From contig JBBRYE010000116.1 of NCBI GenBank assembly GCA_038237895.1, forward strand, positions 1 through 12,278: 12,278 nt of DNA, read 5' to 3'. Shown piece by piece: positions 6,907-12,278 of this stretch. Under the pieces are notes generated by a model. It saw nothing but the letters and a program-made list of their open reading frames with translations, did no database searches and was not told the DNA's origin. The stretch's first letter is position 1. Every line of letters begins with the position of its first letter. The translations under genes were made by a program, and so were the position numbers. The DNA is from Pseudopedobacter sp038237895 (GTDB taxonomy: Bacteria; Bacteroidota; Bacteroidia; Sphingobacteriales; Sphingobacteriaceae).

Positions 6907-8046
6907 TTAACCTAAAGCGTTTTTTAAATCTTCTATTAAATCATCTGCATCTTCTACACCCACACTTAAACTTAATAGATTATCTACAACCCCCACTTTT
7001 TCTCTTTCTTCTTTGGGGATTGAGCCATGCGTCATGGTAGCGGGGTGATTGATTAACGACTCTACACCTCCTAAAGATTCTGCCAATGTCCAAACTTTAA
7101 AAGACCCAGAAATTCTAAAAGTTTCGGCTAAGTCAGCATTTTTTAAAACAATAGAAATCATCCCTCCAAAACCACGCATTTGTTTTTTAGCGACCTCATG
7201 ATTTGGATGATCTTCAAAACCTGGCCAGTAAATTTTTTCTATTTTAGGATGAGTTCTTAAATAATGAGCTATTTTCTCTCCATTTTCACAATGGGTTTTC
7301 ATCCTTAAATGAAGTGTTTTAATACCACGTAAAACCAAAAAAGAATCTTGCGGACCTGGAGTTGCACCACAAGCATTATATATGAACCAAAGTTTTTTAT
7401 AAAGTTCCTCGTTATTGGTTAATAATGCTCCCATCACAACATCAGAATGACCTCCAATATATTTTGTAACAGAATGCATCACAACATCAGCTCCCTGATC
7501 TGTTGGGTTTTGTAAATATGGCGAAGCAAATGTATTATCAACTACTAAGGTTATATTTTTTGGTTTGGCTATTTTAGAAACAGCTTCAATATCAATAATT
7601 TGCATCATTGGATTTGTTGGTGTTTCAATCCAAATCATTTTGGTGTTTTCATTTATAAAAGAAGCAACATTTTCTGCTTTTGTTAGATCAATAAAATGAA
7701 ATTTAATTCCATAATTTGCAAAAACTTTGGTAAAAATCCTGTAAGATCCACCATATAAATCGTTACCAGTAATCACTTCATCACCAGGCATTAAAGTTTT
7801 CATTACAGCATCCGTGGCTCCCATTCCGCTAGAAAATGCCAAACCATATTTGCAATTTTCTAAAGCCGCCAAACAATCTTCTAAAGCTTTTCTTGTCGGG
7901 TTTGTTCCTCTAGAATATTCATAACCTTTATTATCTCCTGGTGTTTTTTGCCAGTAAGTTGAAGTTTGATAAATTGGTGTCATCACAGCTCCTGTTGTTG
8001 GATCTGGCTCTTGTCCGGCATGAATTGCTTTTGTTGCGAATTTCAT
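6907..8046 (-). CDS. metB: Cystathionine gamma-synthase / gamma-lyase (Cys/Met metabolism PLP enzyme)
   Basis: This 379-residue cytoplasmic PLP enzyme belongs to the trans-sulfuration family linking cysteine and methionine. Visible hallmarks are YSRGTNPTR at 44-52 (phosphate contact from the neighbouring subunit), SSGMGA at 72-77, the cofactor-stacking Tyr98 in NDLYGG, ETPTNP at 141-146, Asp170 in VDNTFASPY, and the Schiff-base lysine Lys195 in HSVTKYIGGHSD. The C-terminal LAESLGGVESLINHPATMTHG is typical of both cystathionine gamma-synthase and gamma-lyase. The sequence alone does not tell which reaction dominates, so metB is a working name. The start ATG at 8046 is followed immediately by the family N-terminus FATKAIHAGQEPD. 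No exact promoter consensus was found in the 135 nt between it and proS, so it may have its own weak promoter or be read from proS. I saw no SAM riboswitch-like structure in that short leader. Confidence 0.9.
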   Translation of the reverse strand: MKFATKAIHAGQEPDPTTGAVMTPIYQTSTYWQKTPGDNKGYEYSRGTNPTRKALEDCLAALENCKYGLAFSSGMGATDAVMKTLMPGDEVITGNDLYGGSYRIFTKVFANYGIKFHFIDLTKAENVASFINENTKMIWIETPTNPMMQIIDIEAVSKIAKPKNITLVVDNTFASPYLQNPTDQGADVVMHSVTKYIGGHSDVVMGALLTNNEELYKKLWFIYNACGATPGPQDSFLVLRGIKTLHLRMKTHCENGEKIAHYLRTHPKIEKIYWPGFEDHPNHEVAKKQMRGFGGMISIVLKNADLAETFRISGSFKVWTLAESLGGVESLINHPATMTHGSIPKEEREKVGVVDNLLSLSVGVEDADDLIEDLKNALG

Positions 8047-8181
8047 ATTGATAGTTTTAAAATTAATACGATTCTTAAAATTTGATATGTTTACATTAAA
8101 AATATTAGCGACAGCTTTTTTGTTTCAATTTCACAAATAAACTATAACGAATAGACTGCTAAAACATCCTCGTTTAATATA

Positions 8182-9654
8182 TTAATAAGCCAATGCAAAA
8201 AGTACTCTTTGCGACGATGATTTCCCTGTAACCATACAAACGCCTTCTTCCTGATCATTATTTAATGGAATACAACGAATGGTAGCTTTTGTTTCTTCTT
8301 TAATTTTGGATTCTGTCTCCGGAGTGCCATCCCAATGGGCTGAAATGAAGCCTCCTTTCTCTTCTAAAACCTTTTTAAATTCATCATAAGAATTAACTTT
8401 AGTGGTTTTTTCTTTCCTAAAATCAAATGCTTTTTTATAAATATTTTCTTGAATTTCTTCTAATAATTTTTCTATTACATCTTCAATCCCGTCTCTAGAA
8501 ATTGTTTCTTTGGTACGAGTATCTCTTCTAGCCATCTCTATGGTGTTGTTTTCTAAATCTCTACCACCAAATGCTAATCTTATAGGCACTCCCTTTAATT
8601 CATATTCTGCAAATTTAAAACCGGGACGCTGTGTATCTCTATTGTCATATTTAAAAGAAATACCTTTAACCTTTAATGCTTTTGTAATGATTTCTACTTG
8701 CTCAGAAATTTTGGCTAATTCTTCATCGCCTTTATAAATGGGTACGATAACAACCTGTATTGGTGCTAATTTAGGTGGCAAAACTAAACCCTGATCATCA
8801 GAATGAGCCATAATTAAAGCGCCCATTAAACGGGTAGAAACACCCCAAGATGTTGCCCAAACATATTCTAATTTTCCTTCTTTGTTAGCAAATTTCACAT
8901 CAAAAGCTTTAGCGAAATTTTGTCCTAAAAAATGAGATGTTCCTGCTTGGAGGGCTTTCCCATCTTGCATTAAAGCTTCAATACATAATGTATCCAAAGC
9001 TCCTGCAAAACGTTCGTTAGCGGTTTTCTTACCTTTTACTACTGGCATTGCCATCCAATTTTCTGCAAAATCGGCATAAACGTCTAACATTTGCGCTGTC
9101 TCTGCTTGCGCTTCTTCTGCCGTGGCATGTGCTGTATGTCCTTCTTGCCAAAGAAATTCTGTAGTTCTTAAAAACAACCTTGTGCGCATTTCCCAACGTA
9201 CAACGTTTGCCCATTGATTTACAAGAATTGGTAAATCACGATAAGATTGAATCCATCCTTTATAAGTGTTCCAAATGATAGTTTCTGAAGTTGGGCGAAC
9301 TATTAATTCTTCTTCTAATTTTGCATCCTCATCTACAATAATATTTCCATTTCCATCGTTTTTAAGTCGATAATGAGTTACAACAGCACATTCTGTAGCG
9401 AAGCCTTCAACATGAGATGCTTCTTTTGTAAAGAAAGATTTTGGAATAAAAAGTGGAAAATATGCATTACTGTGACCGGTATCTTTAAATTTTTGATCCA
9501 GTACTGCTTGCATTTTCTCCCAAATAGAATAACCATAGGGTTTAATTACCATACAACCTCTTACAGATGAATGCTCTGCTAAGTCGGCTTTGGTAACTAA
9601 TTCGTTATACCATTGAGAATAATCTTCTGATCTGCTAATTAAGCCCTTGCTCAT
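8182..9654 (-). CDS. proS: Prolyl-tRNA synthetase, eukaryote/archaeal-like type
   Basis: This class II synthetase charges tRNA-Pro with proline. The 490-residue protein is the short eukaryote/archaeal-like form, without the editing insertion of the E. coli type. RPTSET at 120-125, the class II motif 2 around Arg153 (VRWEMRTR, then TTEFLWQEGHTAH) and motif 3 GVSTRLMGAL at 271-280 form the active site. The anticodon-binding domain starts near PPKLAPIQ (293-300). The C-terminal domain ends in QRVLFALAY with the terminal tyrosine typical of this type. Only two cysteines (C461, C473) remain in the region where zinc-binding relatives have four, so the zinc site is probably lost. The start ATG at 9654 gives the expected LISRSEDYSQWYNELV N-terminus. 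A TAnnTTTG element 47 nt upstream on the same strand may be its promoter. metB lies 135 nt downstream on the same strand. Confidence 0.97.
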   Translation of the reverse strand: MSKGLISRSEDYSQWYNELVTKADLAEHSSVRGCMVIKPYGYSIWEKMQAVLDQKFKDTGHSNAYFPLFIPKSFFTKEASHVEGFATECAVVTHYRLKNDGNGNIIVDEDAKLEEELIVRPTSETIIWNTYKGWIQSYRDLPILVNQWANVVRWEMRTRLFLRTTEFLWQEGHTAHATAEEAQAETAQMLDVYADFAENWMAMPVVKGKKTANERFAGALDTLCIEALMQDGKALQAGTSHFLGQNFAKAFDVKFANKEGKLEYVWATSWGVSTRLMGALIMAHSDDQGLVLPPKLAPIQVVIVPIYKGDEELAKISEQVEIITKALKVKGISFKYDNRDTQRPGFKFAEYELKGVPIRLAFGGRDLENNTIEMARRDTRTKETISRDGIEDVIEKLLEEIQENIYKKAFDFRKEKTTKVNSYDEFKKVLEEKGGFISAHWDGTPETESKIKEETKATIRCIPLNNDQEEGVCMVTGKSSSQRVLFALAY

Positions 9655-9700
9655 GTTTATTTGGAATAATTTTTGTATTTTTAAAACAATATAATTGGCT

Positions 9701-9708
9701 CAAAGTTA
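9701..9708 (-). promoter_or_regulatory. Putative -7 element (TAnnTTTG) for proS
   Basis: On the minus strand this reads TAACTTTG, an exact match to the Bacteroidota -7 consensus. Transcription would begin near 9694 and leave a leader of about 40 nt before the proS ATG. No clear -33 TTTG is seen at the expected distance. The region 9655-9752 is divergent and must also hold the promoter of the lipoprotein gene on the other strand, for which I find only a one-mismatch candidate. Confidence 0.45.
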
Positions 9709-9752
9709 TAAATTAAAAAGATTAAAGCTTAAGCCTATAAAACCTATTAGCC

Positions 9753-10775
9753 ATGAGAAGTAACTACAAACAACTTATTTTCGCATCATTAGCCTTGGGT
9801 ACTTTGCTAAGTGCTTGTTCTACAAGTAAATTTACATCACAAAATAATGATGATGTTTACTTTTCTGATGTTACTGCAAATAAATTAGATTACGCAACTG
9901 CGCCTCAGAAAGATTATAAAAATGGTAATTATAATGATAGAAACGGTTATGGCCGTAATGATGATTATTACTACGATGATTATGGTTATAATTCTAGATT
10001 AAACTATGACTTAAACAACTATAGTTGGAGAGACCGTTACTACCAACAAAATCTTTATGGTTATTCGCCAGTTTATGGTTATAACAATTTTGGATTTAAT
10101 AATTATGGATTTAATAATGGTTGGAGTATAGGGTTAGGTTCAGGTTTTAATAACTATGGTTGGAATAATTTTAACACTAATAATTGGAACTATTACGGTT
10201 CTTATTACGGTAATTCTCCTTATTGGGGTATTTATTCCTATTATCAACCTGGTTATTATGGTTCTTACGGAAATTATGGTAGTAATGGATATTATGGTAA
10301 TGGATACTATGGTAATGGATACTATGGAAATAACATCAATAATAAAAATTTAACTCCTCGTCCACGAGGAAGTTACGATAATAGCGATAGAGCATCAGGA
10401 AGAACTATACCAATTCCTCCGGCTAGACAACCAAGGCCAGATTCTACCTATCCAAATAATGGAGGTAGGGCTGTAGATAGTAGAGGAAATGGAACTTATA
10501 CACCAAGTTCAAGACCAACAAGAGATGGTTCTTCTTCTGACTCTAGAGATAATAGATCTAATCCACAACCAACTAGTAGACCTACCAGACCAACATCAAC
10601 TCCATCTAGATCTACAGATAATTCTAGAACATCTGAACCTAGTAGTAGACCATCAAGGGTAGAAGAAAGACCATCATCACCTCCACCCTCTACATCTACT
10701 GATAATACTAGGTCTTCATCTGGTTCTTCTTCATCAAGTGGAAATTCTTCACCAAGACCAACAAGAGGGGGATAG
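9753..10775 (+). CDS. Low-complexity Tyr/Gly/Asn-rich lipoprotein with Ser/Arg/Pro/Thr-rich tail, function unknown
   Basis: I do not recognise a functional family. The 340-residue product begins with a lipoprotein signal: basic start, hydrophobic core, lipobox LSAC at 19-22 and lipidated Cys22. A short ordinary segment (23-46) is followed by a region at 47-193 with about 37 tyrosines and many Gly, Asn and Trp residues. It includes NFGFN/NYGFN units at 112-121 and three exact GYYGN units at 179-193. From about 200 to the end the composition switches to Ser, Arg, Pro and Thr, with four RP(T/S)R motifs at 254-257, 276-279, 299-302 and 335-338, and no predictable fold. The protein should be membrane-anchored, extended and disordered. 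It starts 98 nt from divergent proS and lies 14 nt before a FadL-like barrel, so the two are probably one transcript. A surface adhesin or matrix role is only a guess. The reading frame is clearly real: signal peptide and codon periodicity are intact. Confidence 0.8.
   Translation: MRSNYKQLIFASLALGTLLSACSTSKFTSQNNDDVYFSDVTANKLDYATAPQKDYKNGNYNDRNGYGRNDDYYYDDYGYNSRLNYDLNNYSWRDRYYQQNLYGYSPVYGYNNFGFNNYGFNNGWSIGLGSGFNNYGWNNFNTNNWNYYGSYYGNSPYWGIYSYYQPGYYGSYGNYGSNGYYGNGYYGNGYYGNNINNKNLTPRPRGSYDNSDRASGRTIPIPPARQPRPDSTYPNNGGRAVDSRGNGTYTPSSRPTRDGSSSDSRDNRSNPQPTSRPTRPTSTPSRSTDNSRTSEPSSRPSRVEERPSSPPPSTSTDNTRSSSGSSSSSGNSSPRPTRGG
10086..10115 (+). repeat. Two 15-nt tandem units encoding N(F/Y)GFN
   Basis: Units 10086-10100 and 10101-10115 differ at a single base (TTT versus TAT codon), each encoding N-F/Y-G-F-N in the lipoprotein. 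The length is a multiple of three, so unit gain or loss keeps the frame. Confidence 0.7.
10287..10331 (+). repeat. Three 15-nt tandem units encoding GYYGN
   Basis: Units 10287-10301, 10302-10316 and 10317-10331 follow GGATAYTATGGWAAT, each unit differing from the next by one base. They encode GYYGN three times (residues 179-193) without breaking the frame. The near-identity at DNA level, including third positions, points to recent duplication by slippage. Confidence 0.85.
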
Positions 10776-10789
10776 TTAAATTAATTTAA

Positions 10790-12253
10790 ATGAAATTTAA
10801 AAAAATAATTTTAGCAGTTATTATAGTAATAGTTGCTCAATCAACTTACGCCCAATATTTAGGAGATGCTCTAAGATTTTCTCAACTGCAAAGTAGTAAT
10901 ACTGCAAGGTTTGAAGCACTTGGAGGTTCTAAAACGGCAATTGGAGGAGATTTAAGTTCTTTATATGGAAATCCCGCAGGCATTGGGATGTTCACCAAAT
11001 CTGAATTTAGTTTCACTCCAACTTTAAGATTAAGAAATAATGAAATTTCTTTATCCAACACGAGCGCAACTAGTAGCAATTTAGATTTAAATAATGTTGG
11101 AGTAGTGTTTAATACCAAAACCTATAAAAGCAAAGATTTAGATAAAGGGTTAATTAGTTTGTCTTTTGGGATCGGTTATCAAAAAAAAGGAAGTTTTAGG
11201 AATGATTTTAATTATGGTTTAACAACAAACCAAAACGGATTAGGTGACCTTTTTGCGGAAACCGCAACTTCAGAAAAAAAATCTCAAGCAAATTTATCAT
11301 CCAAAGTAAATGGGGCCGCTTATGATTCTTTTCTAATTAATGATAGAGGTACTAACAGCACTATTTACGACCCTATCACTTCTAAAACATCTGATCAATT
11401 ACAGGTGGTTAATAGAACCGGTGGAAGTTCTAGTGTAGATTTTTCTTTAGGTGCAAATATTAGTAATCAGTTTTTCTTAGGAGGTTCTATAGGATTATCA
11501 TCCTTTAGATATAGTTCAATAGAAAAAACCAACGAAATAGGAATATATAGACAGCCAGGTACTACAAATAATTTTGATTATAATGTTGATTATACAAGAA
11601 ATTTTGACACAAATGGCTCTGGTATTAATTTAAAATTAGGAGCAATTGTGCGTCCATCTAAAGAATTTAGACTAGGTGTTGCTATTGAATCGCCTACTTG
11701 GTATTCTGTAACTGATAATTATTCTGAAACTTTATATAATAATTTAGATCCTATAGACGGAACAGATTCATATCCTTTTGAATATAATTTAAGGACACCT
11801 TTAAAAATAAACGGTGGGTTAGCATACTTTTTTGGCAGCAAAGGTTTTATATCTGCCGATATTGGATATGAAGACTTTTCTACAATCAACTTTAATTCTT
11901 CAGATTCACAAACAGATATCAGTACCAAAAAGGATATTAAATCTCAATATAAAAATGTAATTAATTACAACGTTGGAACTGAATTTAAATTAACTGATAA
12001 GTTTTTGATAAGGGCTGGATTTCAAAGTGTAGGAAATCCTTATAAAACTTTAAATAATTCTGATTATACAATTAACTCTTATTCTGGTGGTTTTGGTTAT
12101 AGATTTGGGACTTATTATTTAGATATGGCTTATGTAAATAGTAGTGATTTCTCTACTTATAGCAATTATGTTTTAACATCTAATAAACAGCCAAAAACTA
12201 ATTTAAATACAAACAGAAACAATGTTTCATTAACCTTTGGAGTAAGATTTTAA
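10790..12253 (+). CDS. FadL/OmpP1-family outer membrane beta-barrel transport protein
   Basis: This 487-residue protein is a predicted outer-membrane barrel of the FadL/OmpP1/TodX family, which moves hydrophobic compounds such as fatty acids across the outer membrane; Bacteroidota members are often labelled hemin receptor without proof. A Sec signal peptide (MKFKKI, hydrophobic core, cleavage at TYA-Q near residue 21) is followed by the family hatch segment: FEALGGSKTAIGGDLSSLYG and NPAG at 61-64. The rest alternates short amphipathic strands (for example FSLGANISNQFFLGGSIG and INLKLGAIVRPS) and ends in VSLTFGVRF, with the terminal phenylalanine expected for recognition by BamA. A long polar insertion between about 130 and 205 is probably an extracellular loop. 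The substrate cannot be read from sequence. It follows the Tyr-rich lipoprotein by 14 nt, so co-transcription is likely. I see no terminator in the 25 nt left in the window. Confidence 0.87.
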   Translation: MKFKKIILAVIIVIVAQSTYAQYLGDALRFSQLQSSNTARFEALGGSKTAIGGDLSSLYGNPAGIGMFTKSEFSFTPTLRLRNNEISLSNTSATSSNLDLNNVGVVFNTKTYKSKDLDKGLISLSFGIGYQKKGSFRNDFNYGLTTNQNGLGDLFAETATSEKKSQANLSSKVNGAAYDSFLINDRGTNSTIYDPITSKTSDQLQVVNRTGGSSSVDFSLGANISNQFFLGGSIGLSSFRYSSIEKTNEIGIYRQPGTTNNFDYNVDYTRNFDTNGSGINLKLGAIVRPSKEFRLGVAIESPTWYSVTDNYSETLYNNLDPIDGTDSYPFEYNLRTPLKINGGLAYFFGSKGFISADIGYEDFSTINFNSSDSQTDISTKKDIKSQYKNVINYNVGTEFKLTDKFLIRAGFQSVGNPYKTLNNSDYTINSYSGGFGYRFGTYYLDMAYVNSSDFSTYSNYVLTSNKQPKTNLNTNRNNVSLTFGVRF

Positions 12254-12278
12254 AAATAGAATCCCGATTGATTTTATT

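Noticed and set aside
8107..8121. Small AGC/GCT hairpin followed by a T-run on the plus strand
   Set aside because: The stem is only 3 bp and both flanking genes are on the minus strand, so there is nothing for it to terminate.
8174..8185. 12-bp A/T palindrome overlapping the proS stop
   Set aside because: Pure A/T palindromes of this size are common by chance in DNA this AT-rich.
9029..9214. Open frame on the minus strand within proS
   Set aside because: It lies fully inside the conserved catalytic core of proS in another frame.
9671..9697. TTTTG and TATAATTG as promoter of the Tyr-rich lipoprotein
   Set aside because: One mismatch to TAnnTTTG and a spacer of only 14 nt; too weak to list as a feature.
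10156..10353. Overlapping open frame inside the Tyr-rich lipoprotein gene
   Set aside because: A shadow of the repeat-rich codons in another frame; its Met/Ile-rich repeat product has no start signal or family resemblance.
12254..12278. Possible terminator after the FadL-like gene
   Set aside because: Only a few A/T pairs and a two-base loop can be drawn, and the window ends here.

Overview
This is AT-rich chromosomal DNA from a member of the Bacteroidota, most likely the Sphingobacteriaceae (Pedobacter-like). Three things support this. Families largely confined to this phylum are present (DUF4835, DUF4251, a Bacteroidota-type omega subunit and CoaBC variant). The gene order bamD-rpoZ-coaBC-DUF4835-recN is one I recall from many Bacteroidota. 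Exact TAnnTTTG -7 promoter elements occur where promoters are expected. I see no rRNA, tRNA, CRISPR array, insertion sequence or prophage, and no gene-free stretch longer than 300 bases.

Positions 1-4864 hold a tightly packed plus-strand operon: the 3' part of bamD (cut by the window edge), rpoZ, coaBC, a secreted DUF4835 protein and recN. Two of the four junctions overlap (14 and 19 nt) and the other two gaps are under 30 nt, so the genes are probably co-transcribed and partly translationally coupled. They cover outer-membrane protein assembly, RNA polymerase assembly, coenzyme A synthesis, an unknown envelope function and double-strand-break repair.

Positions 4879-5389 hold a compact type II toxin-antitoxin pair, a short antitoxin and a YafQ-family RNase, with its own -7 element. 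It sits between recN and fabI (5453-6271, enoyl-ACP reductase of fatty acid synthesis). fabI ends in a very strong hairpin terminator.

Positions 6403-8046 hold a DUF4251 lipoprotein on the plus strand, converging with a cystathionine gamma-synthase/lyase on the minus strand. Their stop codons abut with no spacer. Next on the minus strand is proS, a eukaryote/archaeal-type prolyl-tRNA synthetase, with a putative promoter in the short divergent region 9655-9752.

Positions 9753-12253 hold a plus-strand pair: an unusual low-complexity lipoprotein (Tyr/Gly/Asn-rich, then Ser/Arg/Pro/Thr-rich) and, 14 nt later, a FadL/OmpP1-type outer-membrane barrel. This pair is the least explained part of the window. 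The rest is mostly ordinary housekeeping DNA, and I do not see clear evidence of a new multi-gene system.
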